From: Cylindrospermum sp. FACHB-282
GTDB taxonomy: Bacteria > Cyanobacteriota > Cyanobacteriia > Cyanobacteriales > Nostocaceae
Assembly: GCF_014697195.1 (NCBI RefSeq)
Contig: NZ_JACJRJ010000055.1
Coordinates: 1-36,450, forward strand
Direction: 5' to 3'
Length of the DNA stretch: 36,450 nt
Made by a program: the position numbers and the translations under genes. The notes beneath the pieces were generated by a model that saw nothing but the letters and a program-made list of their open reading frames with translations, searched no databases and was not told where the DNA came from. This document shows positions 16,037 to 24,364 of this stretch, piece by piece (within the stretch, counting starts at the first letter, position 1; the number at the start of each line of letters is the position of its first letter).

Positions 16037-16912
16037 ATGTCTTTATTCAAAAGCCCGTTAATTGGTTTAAAAGCAGACTCATTTCGCCATCCTCTAGACT
16101 TAGAAGCAACCAAAACACTCAAGCAGATACCAGGCTTAGACATGATGGTGCGAAATTGGCTAGGGCCAATGGCTGAACAGGTTTTTTATGTAGAAAATAT
16201 CGCCTCCAGCATTTTGGTAGGGGAAAAACAACTTCCCGATTTACACCAACTGCTGTTAGACGCTTGCAAAATTCTCGATATTGAACCGCCCCAGTTATAC
16301 GTTCGACAACATCCAGCCCCCAACGCTTACACCTTTGCGATGCGGGGTAAGCAGCCTTTTGTGGTGATACATACTTCCCTAATTGAAATCCTCACACATG
16401 AGGAAATACAGGCAGTTATTGCTCATGAATTGGGGCATCTCAAGTGTGATCACAGCGTTTACTTAACACCTGTAAATTTACTAGTCTTAGCTGCGGGAAT
16501 TGTGCCCAATATTGGCGCTATACTTGCCCAAACGATACAGGCACAACTTTTAGAATGGGTACGTTGTGCTGAGTTTACCTGCGATCGCGCCGCATTGCTA
16601 GCCACCCAAAACCCCAAAGCTGTAATGTCAGTGTTAATGAAGCTTGCAGGAGGTTCCCCCACCTTAGCACCACAACTAAACCTTGATGCCTTTATTGACC
16701 AAGCTCGCGCTTACGACGATATTAGCAAAACCGAACTGGGTGAAATGGTCAAAACCGCCCGCACAGCCCAATTAACCCACCCAGTGCCAGTACTACGAGC
16801 AAGAGAAATTGACCGTTGGTCTAGCAGTCAAGAATATCAAACCTTGTTGCAAACTCACGGACAGAAATATACTAGTCAAGTTGCACCCAAAGGCGGATGG
16901 CGAAATTGGTAG
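16037..16912 (+). CDS. M48-family zinc metallopeptidase
   Basis: This 291-residue peptidase starts at ATG 16037 (MSLFKSPLIGLKADSFRHP). A GTG 33 bases earlier would add 11 unlikely residues. The zinc site is HELGH (about 130-134), with a third ligand Glu at about 179 in CAEFTCDRAAL, as in Ste24/HtpX-type peptidases. One hydrophobic stretch, VNLLVLAAGIVPNIGAILA, follows the zinc site; there is no N-terminal membrane anchor. The oxidase gene begins 3 bases after its stop, so the two genes are probably co-transcribed. Unusually, the last codons (VAPKGGWRNW) are encoded by a near-copy of the 5' half of the downstream tRNA-Leu gene. Confidence 0.88.
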   Translation: MSLFKSPLIGLKADSFRHPLDLEATKTLKQIPGLDMMVRNWLGPMAEQVFYVENIASSILVGEKQLPDLHQLLLDACKILDIEPPQLYVRQHPAPNAYTFAMRGKQPFVVIHTSLIEILTHEEIQAVIAHELGHLKCDHSVYLTPVNLLVLAAGIVPNIGAILAQTIQAQLLEWVRCAEFTCDRAALLATQNPKAVMSVLMKLAGGSPTLAPQLNLDAFIDQARAYDDISKTELGEMVKTARTAQLTHPVPVLRAREIDRWSSSQEYQTLLQTHGQKYTSQVAPKGGWRNW

Positions 16913-16914
16913 AC
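16868..16914 (+). repeat. Partial copy of the tRNA-Leu(CAA) promoter and 5' half (left copy)
   Basis: This segment matches 18145-18191 at 42 of 47 positions by hand alignment. The core 16878-16914 matches 18155-18191 at 35 of 37. The right copy covers the tRNA -10 box, the leader and the first 24 bases of tRNA-Leu(CAA). The left copy is the 3' end of the M48 coding sequence. Confidence 0.8.
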
Positions 16915-16915
16915 C

Positions 16916-18037
16916 ATGACAGATGCATCCTACAACAGCCACATTCAACCCATTAACTTATTTGAGTACGAACAGCTAGCAAAAGAGCATCTGTCTCAAA
17001 TGTCCTTTGATTACTACAGCAGTGGTGCAGGGGATGAAGTCACATTACAGGACAATCGTGCAGCCTTTGGGCGAATTAAACTCCGACCACGTATGCTAGT
17101 GGATGTGAGCGATCGCAATTTGACTACCGAAATTTTAGGGCAACCCCTACAACTACCCTTATTAATTGCACCAATGGCTTTTCAATGTCTCGCTCATCCA
17201 GAGGGAGAAATTGCCACCGCCCAAGCTGCGGCCTTAGCAGGTGTAGGCATGGTGTTAAGTACATTATCCACCAAAAGCATTGAACAAGTCGCAGTAGTCC
17301 GCGAAAAATTGCCAAATGCCTTGCAATGGTTTCAACTTTATATCCACAAAGACCGGGGATTAACTCGTTCTCTAGTCGAAAGAGCTTATACCGCAGGCTA
17401 CAAAGCACTTTGTTTAACCGTAGATGCCCCTGTCCTCGGACAACGGGAGCGAGATCAGCGCAATGAGTTTACCCTACCACCGGGGCTGCATCCCGCGAAT
17501 CTGATCAATATCTCAGAGCTAGATATTCCCCATGAAAAAGGCGAATCTGGGTTATTTACCTATTTTGCCCAGCAGCTAAACTCAGCAGTAACATGGCGCG
17601 ATTTGGAATGGTTGCAGTCTTTATCTCCATTACCTTTGGTACTTAAAGGGATTTTACGGGGAGATGACGCTGTGCGTGCGGTGGAATACGGTGCTAAAGC
17701 AATTGTAGTTTCCAATCATGGTGGCAGACAACTAGATAGTGCGATCGCCTCTCTAGATGCCCTACCAGAAATAGTAGCAGCAGTAGATGGAACAGCAGAA
17801 GTATTATTAGATGGAGGTATTCGCCGGGGTACAGATATTCTCAAAGCCTTAGCACTAGGCGCAAAAGCCGTATTGATTGGGCGACCTGTTTTGTGGGGAC
17901 TAGCAGTAGCCGGACAACCAGGGGTATCTCATCTCATCTCCCTGCTGCAAAATGAGTTAAATGTGGCAATGGCACTCAGTGGCTATGCCCAACTACAAGA
18001 TATTGACCCTAGCTTAGTCAACTCTCTCCATCTCTAA
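16916..18037 (+). CDS. FMN-dependent alpha-hydroxy-acid oxidase (lactate/glycolate oxidase family)
   Basis: This 373-residue TIM-barrel flavoprotein oxidises an L-2-hydroxy acid to the 2-oxo acid. Conserved positions include YYSSGAGDE (33-41), PMAFQCLAHPEGE (86-98), Lys244 in LVLKGI (flavin N1 contact), the catalytic His268 and substrate-binding Arg271 in SNHGGRQLD, and the phosphate-binding DGGIRRGTD and IGRP motifs near residues 299-324. In Nostoc the corresponding enzyme has been described as an L-lactate oxidase (LOX) related to plant glycolate oxidase; whether lactate or glycolate is preferred cannot be read here. It is tightly coupled to the M48 gene (3-base gap) and lies between two direct repeats derived from tRNA-Leu. 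Confidence 0.9.
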   Translation: MTDASYNSHIQPINLFEYEQLAKEHLSQMSFDYYSSGAGDEVTLQDNRAAFGRIKLRPRMLVDVSDRNLTTEILGQPLQLPLLIAPMAFQCLAHPEGEIATAQAAALAGVGMVLSTLSTKSIEQVAVVREKLPNALQWFQLYIHKDRGLTRSLVERAYTAGYKALCLTVDAPVLGQRERDQRNEFTLPPGLHPANLINISELDIPHEKGESGLFTYFAQQLNSAVTWRDLEWLQSLSPLPLVLKGILRGDDAVRAVEYGAKAIVVSNHGGRQLDSAIASLDALPEIVAAVDGTAEVLLDGGIRRGTDILKALALGAKAVLIGRPVLWGLAVAGQPGVSHLISLLQNELNVAMALSGYAQLQDIDPSLVNSLHL

Positions 18038-18120
18038 ATTTGGCAGACACAACTAACCGAGAAAGCCTAAAAGCTCAACTCCATAATACATTTGTATTGC
18101 AAATATTTTTTTATAAATAC

Positions 18121-18150
18121 TTGTTGCAAAATCAAAAAATAGCGTATAAT
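18121..18150 (+). promoter_or_regulatory. Promoter of tRNA-Leu(CAA)
   Basis: There is a perfect -10 box TATAAT at 18145-18150, with TTGTTG at 18121-18126 as a -35 (18-base spacer). Transcription would begin around 18157, giving a short leader before the tRNA. Confidence 0.6.
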
Positions 18151-18191
18151 AGAAAAGTTGCACCCAAGGGCGGGTGGCGAAATTGGTAGAC
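18145..18191 (+). repeat. Right copy of the tRNA-Leu-derived direct repeat
   Basis: This is the partner of 16868-16914. It consists of the -10 box, leader and first 24 bases of the intact tRNA-Leu(CAA). The repeat-to-repeat period is 1,277 bp, and only the oxidase gene lies between the copies. Confidence 0.8.
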
Positions 18192-18251
18192 GCACCACAC
18201 TCAAAATGTGGCGACCTTGCGGTCATAGGAGTTCGATTCTCCTCCTGCCCA
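18168..18251 (+). tRNA. tRNA-Leu, anticodon CAA
   Basis: The acceptor stem GGGCGGG/CCTGCCC (one G-U pair) is followed by a D-arm TGGCGAAATTGGTAGAC, an anticodon stem CCACA/TGTGG with loop CTCAAAA (anticodon CAA), a long variable arm CGACCTTGCGGTCATA and a T-arm with AGTTCGATTCT. The class II shape and anticodon identify leucine (UUG). CCA is not encoded. Confidence 0.95.
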
Positions 18252-18782
18252 CTATTAACATCTTTAATAATAGCCAAATATAGCTAGTAGAAGTGATTAA
18301 CTCGCTCATATAAATCATAGATTGGCAGCGACGAGTTCCAGTCATGATCTGTAGCTGTGTTACTTGTTGCCACCACCGTTCCCATCAGCCGTAGAAATCC
18401 TCTATGTCATTAAGATAAATAAAAGTCCGCTTCAAATCGTCTTCCACCCTTCATACTCACTTCCTCTCCTCTGGAAGCAGAAATTTTCCCAAGAGGTTCC
18501 TCGATATTTGCAGCAGTCCTAAAATTCAGGCGAGATTCAATAGTTTCCATTCCTGATGCACCCTTTTAAGTTTCCTTGGATTCTGGTTTAGCCTGTTTTT
18601 GAAGCTTTTTTAACCCAGTCTGAACTCAAGTTAGCTCCAGTTGACAATTATATAAATATCGGCTATGATTCATTTTATACTTGTAAAATAACAATCATTG
18701 TTTAGTAAGATAGTAATAATCAAATCTTGATTTCGTAAGTCTTACACAAGAGGAACTTCCAATTTAAGGAAGATGGAAAACC
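18252..18782. other. 530-base intergenic region
   Basis: No supported gene is present. A perfect palindrome AACAATCATTGTT (18690-18702), about 80 bases before the small basic ORF, could be an operator. The area 18640-18740 is AT-rich and promoter-like. Confidence 0.4.
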
Positions 18783-19028
18783 ATGAGACTCAAAAGATGG
18801 GAATCTCCCCGACGAGAAGGCAGAAATGATAAAGGCAGAAGTGGCTCTGCAAGAAAGCGACAACTCAAAAAGCAAAAGCAGATGCTGCGGCAAAGACTTA
18901 AGGACATCCGAAAACCCGATAACAATAAAAACAATAGACAGGGGGAAGAAACTTTCATCTTCCCCCTATTTTTTGGCTTTTCGCTGAGGGCAAAAACCAA
19001 ACTTGGATGTTTTAGAGTAACGCATTAA
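18783..19028 (+). CDS. Doubtful small basic ORF
   Basis: This 81-codon frame starts at ATG 18783. The first 53 residues are very Arg/Lys-rich (ARKRQLKKQKQMLRQRLK), as in a nucleic-acid-binding peptide, and then the frame runs straight through a strong intrinsic terminator at 18941-18974. Coding sequence across such a terminator is unlikely to be translated in full. A second start, ATG 18773 behind AAGGAAG, opens a different frame of 18 codons. The transcript upstream of the terminator may therefore be a small RNA or encode a shorter peptide. No homologue is recognised. Confidence 0.3.
   Translation: MRLKRWESPRREGRNDKGRSGSARKRQLKKQKQMLRQRLKDIRKPDNNKNNRQGEETFIFPLFFGFSLRAKTKLGCFRVTH
18941..18974 (+). 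terminator. Strong intrinsic terminator
   Basis: GGGGGAAGA (18941-18949) pairs perfectly with TCTTCCCCC (18958-18966) around an 8-base loop and is followed by TATTTTTT. It has the full form of a rho-independent terminator on the plus strand and must end a transcript starting in the 18.3-18.8 kb region. Confidence 0.85.
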
Positions 19029-19543
19029 AAATACGTAGTATTTGTTACCTTGATTAATAGCTTTTAAGTAAATCATTATCTGCAAAGTTGTAAATCTATA
19101 GAACTTTCAAACAAATCAACTTTTTGATTGCCTACTGATGCATACGCATCAAAAATTACCAGATTGCAATTTCTGGAATTTCATTTTGCCTAAGTAGAAG
19201 TTCAAATAAATGTAATAATTAACACTTAATTAGGTAGAGATACTATCATAATTGTAATGATTATATGAACAAATAAAAATAAATTATGAAGTAAGTATGA
19301 ATTTTGATGTCACCCTAGAGAATCTCTTGGTGAAATTACTAAACTAATGTAAAGTAGCAAATAATTCTTACGTCGCTAAAAAGTTTAAAAATACTGAGGC
19401 AAATATTGTATCTCTTGTATTAACTTCCGACAAAGACACAAGTCTAACGAAGAAATTCAGGAGCAATCCACCCTTGCTGTTGCAGTATTTTGACACTTTC
19501 TAGATAGTCTATAGATTTTTTTGTTGGACACAAGGAGTCGGTT
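19029..19543. other. 515-base leader region of the exopolysaccharide locus
   Basis: No gene is seen. The region is very AT-rich. A perfect interrupted palindrome TGATGC-ATAC-GCATCA lies at 19136-19151 and could bind a dimeric regulator. The long distance to the first gene suggests a long 5' untranslated leader and control of the cluster here. AAGGAG at 19532-19537 is the ribosome binding site for the GT26 gene. Confidence 0.45.
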
Positions 19544-20341
19544 ATGCGGGGAAGGGTGCTTCTACCTACTCAAAAAGTGCTGGATTTTCCTATCACTGCT
19601 TTGCGCTTTGACGATCAGATTCAAACAATATTGAATTGGGCAAGCATACGTGAGAGTAAAACGGTATGTGTAGCGAACGTACATATGCTCATGGAGGCTC
19701 ATTGGAATCCAGACTTCGCCAACGTATTAAGAAATGCAGATATAGTAACTCCTGACGGTATGCCCCTAGTTTGGATGATGCGGCAAATGGGAGCACGTTA
19801 CCAAGATCGTGTTGCCGGAATGGATATTTTCTTAGCATTGTGCCAGCTAGCTCAAACAAAAAACGTCAGCGTTTTCTGTTTGGGTTCTCAAATAGAGATT
19901 CTCTCTCAAATGAGAAAAAGGTTAGAGGAAGAATTTCCTCAGTTGCAAATTGCGGCAATGGAACCCTTACCCTTTCGTCCCCTGACAGAATCCGAAGATG
20001 AAGCTCTGATTCAAAAAATTAACTCTAGTGGCGCTGGTATAGTGTTGGTATCTTTGGGGTGTCCCAAACAAGAAAAATGGATGGATCAGCATAACGGTAA
20101 AATTCAGGCAGTAATGATTGGCTTGGGCGGAGTTTTCCCAGTCTATGCAGGAATTCAGAAGCGAGCACCTCGTATAATTAGAGACATAGGACTAGAATGG
20201 CTCTATCGTTGGATTCAAGAACCGCGGCGACTTTGGGGTCGTTATATCAAAACAATACCACCTTTTATTTGGCTAGCGACTAAACAGCTACTGTCATCAA
20301 GTCGTCTTGGAGAGGTCTTCCTTAATGAGAGTGGAGATTAA
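19544..20341 (+). CDS. WecG/TagA/CpsF-family glycosyltransferase (GT26)
   Basis: This 265-residue enzyme transfers a sugar (N-acetylmannosamine or its uronic acid in characterised relatives) to an undecaprenyl-linked GlcNAc acceptor at the inner face of the membrane. Family signatures are NVHMLMEAHWNP (45-56), ADIVTPDGMPLVW (65-77), RVAGMD (89-94), VLVSLGCPKQEKWM (167-180), GLGGVFPVYAG (193-203) and the C-terminal LEWLYRWIQEPRRLWGRY (218-234), which contributes to membrane association. It has a good Shine-Dalgarno (AAGGAG). It is the first gene of the exopolysaccharide cluster, where it probably adds the second sugar of the repeat unit. No initiating sugar-phosphate transferase is in this window. 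Confidence 0.92.
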   Translation: MRGRVLLPTQKVLDFPITALRFDDQIQTILNWASIRESKTVCVANVHMLMEAHWNPDFANVLRNADIVTPDGMPLVWMMRQMGARYQDRVAGMDIFLALCQLAQTKNVSVFCLGSQIEILSQMRKRLEEEFPQLQIAAMEPLPFRPLTESEDEALIQKINSSGAGIVLVSLGCPKQEKWMDQHNGKIQAVMIGLGGVFPVYAGIQKRAPRIIRDIGLEWLYRWIQEPRRLWGRYIKTIPPFIWLATKQLLSSSRLGEVFLNESGD

Positions 20342-20493
20342 AGCATTTGTCTGGTAGCTATCTTCAGAGGGGGAGCTCATAACCTCTTTTAAAAGCATAG
20401 GAAATCTGGAATTGTGGGAAAATGCAAGAGCATTAAAGGCTTAAGACACATGCTATGTGAGAGCCATGCCGTAAATCTCAGATGGAGGCATAA

Positions 20494-21780
20494 GTGATTC
20501 CTTCCCTAAAAGGAATAGTAGGGCGCGCTCGTACTCTGAGGCAAAGTAAAGCTATTTGGAGCTTAACTGACCAAGGTATTGTGAGTTTAGGTAACTTTTT
20601 CACCAACATTTTACTTGCTCGTAATTTGCCTCAGGTTGATTACGGTAATTACCTGCTGATTTATGGAGTCATCATCTTCCTAAATAGTATCCATACAAGC
20701 ATAATTGTCTATCCCCTTTCTGTGAAAGGGTCTGTAGCTGATATAGCCGAACTACGTAAATTAAGTGCAAATTATTTAGTATTTACAAGTTTATTAGCAT
20801 TAATTTGTAGTATTGGAGTATTGGGTTCAGCCTTGGCAATAGGCAAATCTCATGTTGTTCCCTTAGCTGTTGCTGCCCTTTTATTTTGGCAGATGCAAGA
20901 AACTGTTCGTCGGGCTCTGATGTCACATCTGCGATACTCCGAAGCAGTATGGGGAGATGGGTTGAGTTACGTCGGGCAGGCAATGTTAGTTTTGTTTCTG
21001 GCACAAAAAGGATGGCTCTCAATAGAGAGTACATTTTTTGTCATTGCTTTGACATCAGCACTAGCAGCATTAGTCCAAAGTTTGCAATTGCAACTGAAAA
21101 GTATAGACAGTCAAAGCTTGTGGAATACTGCAAGAGTATCTTGGAATCTAGGAAAATGGAACTTATTAGGTAGCATAACGGCGATCGCCAATATTCATGC
21201 TACACCTTGGATTCTGGCAATATATCACGGGACTGGAGAAACAGCCGCAGTTCAGGCAGTAATCAATATCTTAGGTGCTAGTAACCCAGTTATCGTCAGC
21301 ACCAACAATCTAGTGGTACCATCAGTAGCCAAGGCCAATCTAGATGGCGGGATGAAAGCAGTCAAGCAGGTTGCTTTAAAATACACTATTCAAGGTGGAC
21401 TGCTCTTGTTTCCATTCTTCGGGTTATTAGGTTTATTCCCTAGACAAGTACTTGAGTTAATGTATGGTTCAAATTCTCCATACCTGAACTTAGACAATGT
21501 TTTGCGTCTATTCGTATTAGCCTATACACTACTGTATCTATCACAAATACCATCAGGTATATTAGGTGGCTTAGAAAAAACTAAGTCTGCTTTTATCGGT
21601 CAGATGGGTAGCGTCACTTCTTCATTGTTGATTGGCATACCTTTAATTGTCCAAATGGGTGCATTTGGTGCTGGAATTTCCAGTATTTTGGCAGCCTTCT
21701 TCCGCATATTTATTAATGTTTTACAAATACAAAAAATCCAAATTGATAAAACAAAAAGTACATCCGATTTAAAGAAATAA
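20494..21780 (+). CDS. Wzx-like polysaccharide flippase
   Basis: This is a 428-residue polytopic membrane protein starting at GTG 20494. About 12 hydrophobic segments are visible, including FFTNILLARNLPQVDYGNYLL, the FTSLLALICSIGVLGSALA segment and the pair near 385-405. The N-terminal 'lining up as LAR.L...DYG.Y' pattern is typical of polysaccharide transporters of the MATE/MOP superfamily. It should flip lipid-linked repeat units across the cytoplasmic membrane for polymerisation by the Wzy-like protein. It lies between two glycosyltransferase genes, with 24 bases to the next gene, consistent with one operon. Confidence 0.85.
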   Translation: MIPSLKGIVGRARTLRQSKAIWSLTDQGIVSLGNFFTNILLARNLPQVDYGNYLLIYGVIIFLNSIHTSIIVYPLSVKGSVADIAELRKLSANYLVFTSLLALICSIGVLGSALAIGKSHVVPLAVAALLFWQMQETVRRALMSHLRYSEAVWGDGLSYVGQAMLVLFLAQKGWLSIESTFFVIALTSALAALVQSLQLQLKSIDSQSLWNTARVSWNLGKWNLLGSITAIANIHATPWILAIYHGTGETAAVQAVINILGASNPVIVSTNNLVVPSVAKANLDGGMKAVKQVALKYTIQGGLLLFPFFGLLGLFPRQVLELMYGSNSPYLNLDNVLRLFVLAYTLLYLSQIPSGILGGLEKTKSAFIGQMGSVTSSLLIGIPLIVQMGAFGAGISSILAAFFRIFINVLQIQKIQIDKTKSTSDLKK

Positions 21781-21803
21781 TATTTAAGTGGGGTTGAATT
21801 GAT

Positions 21804-22970
21804 ATGAGTGATACAAAAAAAGAATCAAAAAGCATTCGCATAGCATGGGTTAGTCCTACCATGGAACTAGGCTTTTACATACAGCCTGTTCTCCGGCATT
21901 TTAAGCAGATACTTCCAGATATAGAAATATTTACTTCCAAGTGGCCTGGATTTGTACCGGGATGTGAAAACACTTTTAAAGTAAATATTGTCGGCAAATA
22001 TAGATATATTACTTTTAGTAAAAACAATAAAGGTTACAACCGTATGATTCAATTGTTGCCTTTAGAAATTGTTCCTCAGCTTTTGCGATTTAAGCCTCAA
22101 GTTATCTTTGCAACAGGTTTTTCTCTCTGGACTCTTTTAGTAATCCTGCTTAAACCAGTGACAAAATGGCGAGTCATCATTATATACAGTGGCAGTTCAC
22201 CCAATATAGATATGAGCGATTCATTTCTACGAATCCTCATGAGACGTTTCATTGCTCAAAACACTGACGCATTTGTTACCAACTCTCAAGCTGGAAAGGC
22301 ATATTTGACTAATGTCTTAAAGGGGGAAGAAGCCAAGGTATTTGCCAGACCCTACCAAATCCCAGACAAGCAGGCACTGCTGCAATCTACAGAAGTCAAT
22401 GATTTAGATTTATCTAACACTCAACATCCTGTCTTCCTCTTCATTGGCCAGACAATTCATCGTAAAGGCATAGACTTGCTCTTAGAAGCTTGCTTACTAC
22501 TAAAAAATCAAGGCTGCAATAATTATACCCTGGTTGTGATTGGTGACGGTGAGCAACGCCAAGAACTTGAAAGCTGGATTAGGGATAATGGATTGGAAGA
22601 TAAAGTTAGATTTGAAGGATGGGTAACCTATGGCAAATTAGGCGCATATTTTGAGAAGGCAGACATTTTTATATTTCCTACTTTAGAAGATATCTGGGGT
22701 ATGGTAGTACTAGAATCTATGCTATTTGGTAAGCCTGTGATGTGTTCTAAGTATGCAGGCGTATCAGAAATGATTGATCATCAAGAAAATGGTTATATTT
22801 TCGACCCATATAATCCAACAGAAATAGCTAGCTTTATGCAGTCTTTGATCAATAACCCGAAAGATATTATGTCTATGGGAAATAAATCACAGGAACTGAT
22901 AGCTCAACATACCCCGTTAGCAGCTGCACAGTTTCTGAATGATGTTCAATCCTTTGCTTTGAAGAATTAA
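21804..22970 (+). CDS. GT4-family glycosyltransferase (first of three)
   Basis: This 388-residue GT-B enzyme has a C-terminal nucleotide-sugar domain with LFIGQTIHRKGIDLLLEA (about 211-228), VVIGDGEQRQELE and the retaining-enzyme acidic pair spaced by seven residues. In this copy the pair is D296-x7-E304 (DIWGMVVLE) instead of the usual E-x7-E. The N-terminal acceptor domain is divergent, as is normal. It is expected to be cytoplasmic or membrane-peripheral and to build the repeat unit on a lipid carrier. Donor and acceptor sugars cannot be deduced. Confidence 0.88.
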   Translation: MSDTKKESKSIRIAWVSPTMELGFYIQPVLRHFKQILPDIEIFTSKWPGFVPGCENTFKVNIVGKYRYITFSKNNKGYNRMIQLLPLEIVPQLLRFKPQVIFATGFSLWTLLVILLKPVTKWRVIIIYSGSSPNIDMSDSFLRILMRRFIAQNTDAFVTNSQAGKAYLTNVLKGEEAKVFARPYQIPDKQALLQSTEVNDLDLSNTQHPVFLFIGQTIHRKGIDLLLEACLLLKNQGCNNYTLVVIGDGEQRQELESWIRDNGLEDKVRFEGWVTYGKLGAYFEKADIFIFPTLEDIWGMVVLESMLFGKPVMCSKYAGVSEMIDHQENGYIFDPYNPTEIASFMQSLINNPKDIMSMGNKSQELIAQHTPLAAAQFLNDVQSFALKN

Positions 22971-23100
22971 TTTCGTCCATCTGCTGAAATAACTGGTAGC
23001 ATTAGCATTTATCTATTTGAGCCAAAAAATTCAGAGTTAATAACCCTAATTTCATTACCTCCATAGATCGATCAATTTTTATGTCTACCCACTTATTCAT

Positions 23101-24357
23101 ATGAAAATTCTGATCTCCGCATACGCTTGTGAACCAAACCAAGGTTCGGAACCCGGTGTAGGCTGGAATACTGTTTGCGAGGTGAGTAAGTCTCACCAGG
23201 TATGGGTCATGACATCAAATTGTCATCGCTCATACATTGAAGCGGAACTGGAAAAGAATTTCCTACCCAACCTACGATTTGTTTACTTAGATCCCTTTGG
23301 TTGGAGTTTAAACTGGAGTCAAAAGGGAAAGGGCACACAACTCTTTGTCCATTTGCATTATTACCTTTGGCAACTTTGGGCGTATTTCGTTAGTCGCTCA
23401 CTTCACAAACAGATTAGCCTTGACATCGTACATCATGTAACCTATGTGAGGTATTCAAGTCCTAGCTTCCTTTCAATGCTGCCAGTTCCTTTTATTTGGG
23501 GTCCCGTTGGTGGTGGGGAATCTGCACCAAAGGAGTTTCAGAAAGATTTTAGTTTGCGTGCCAAAGTTTACGAAACGGCAAGACACTTGCTTCGCTCCCT
23601 AGGGGAATTCGATCCCTTCGTACAGATGACTGCTAAAAGAAGCGCTGTAGTCCGAGCAACTACTGAGGACACAGCTAAAAGACTTTATAAACTGGGTGCA
23701 AATCGTGTACAAATTATTCCTGAGTCAGGTTTAGCAGAGGCAGAAATAGCAAGACTTGAGAATTTTAAAATACCTGATAGTTTGCCACTCAGGTTTATCA
23801 GTATGGCCAGACTTATACACTGGAAAGGCCTTCACCTAGGATTACGTGCCTTTGCACAAGCGGGTTTAGCAGATGCAGAATATTGGATTTTAGGGGACGG
23901 AGCAGAAAGAAACCAACTTTATAGTCTCACTCAAGATTTAGGAATTGCTCAACAGGTCAAATTCTGGGGGAGACTACCTCGTGAAGAGACTTTAGTCAAG
24001 CTCGGAGAGAGCCATATCCTAGTTCATCCCAGCCTCCATGACTCTGGGGGATGGGTGTGCATGGAAGCTATGGCAGCAGGACGTCCAGTAATTTGCCTAG
24101 ATTTAGGAGGGCCAGGTGTTCAGGTGACAGAAGAAACTGGCTTTAAAATCAAACCAGAAACGCCTGAGCAAGCAGTAACCGATATAGCCAAAGCTATGAG
24201 CTACTTAGCTAGCAACCCAGAGCTAATATTATCTATGGGTCAAGCAGGGCAGAAGCGGGTCAGAGAAAATTTCAGTTGGGAAATTAGAGGTAAGCACCTG
24301 GCCCAACTTTACGAAGTAATTTCTACTCAGGATAAACCCTACTGGAAATTGAGTTAG
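23101..24357 (+). CDS. GT4-family glycosyltransferase (second of three)
   Basis: This 418-residue enzyme has the start motif ISAYACEPNQGSEPGVGW (4-21), common in a cyanobacterial and alphaproteobacterial GT4 subgroup. The middle FIWGPVGGGESAP (about 137-149) is also typical of that group. The C-terminal domain has SMARLIHWKGLHLGLRAFA and an acidic pair D314-x7-E322 (DSGGWVCME), again Asp in the first place. It is followed after 7 bases by the O-antigen-ligase-like gene, indicating coupling. It should add a sugar to the exopolysaccharide repeat unit; specificity is unknown. Confidence 0.88.
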   Translation: MKILISAYACEPNQGSEPGVGWNTVCEVSKSHQVWVMTSNCHRSYIEAELEKNFLPNLRFVYLDPFGWSLNWSQKGKGTQLFVHLHYYLWQLWAYFVSRSLHKQISLDIVHHVTYVRYSSPSFLSMLPVPFIWGPVGGGESAPKEFQKDFSLRAKVYETARHLLRSLGEFDPFVQMTAKRSAVVRATTEDTAKRLYKLGANRVQIIPESGLAEAEIARLENFKIPDSLPLRFISMARLIHWKGLHLGLRAFAQAGLADAEYWILGDGAERNQLYSLTQDLGIAQQVKFWGRLPREETLVKLGESHILVHPSLHDSGGWVCMEAMAAGRPVICLDLGGPGVQVTEETGFKIKPETPEQAVTDIAKAMSYLASNPELILSMGQAGQKRVRENFSWEIRGKHLAQLYEVISTQDKPYWKLS

Positions 24358-24364
24358 ACCCAGA

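Noticed and set aside
18053-18277. 74-codon minus-strand frame
   Set aside because: It is antisense to tRNA-Leu(CAA) and its promoter, with no domain or ribosome binding site.
18783-19028. Full-length 81-residue protein as a confident gene
   Set aside because: The frame passes through a strong intrinsic terminator, so it is kept only as a doubtful ORF.
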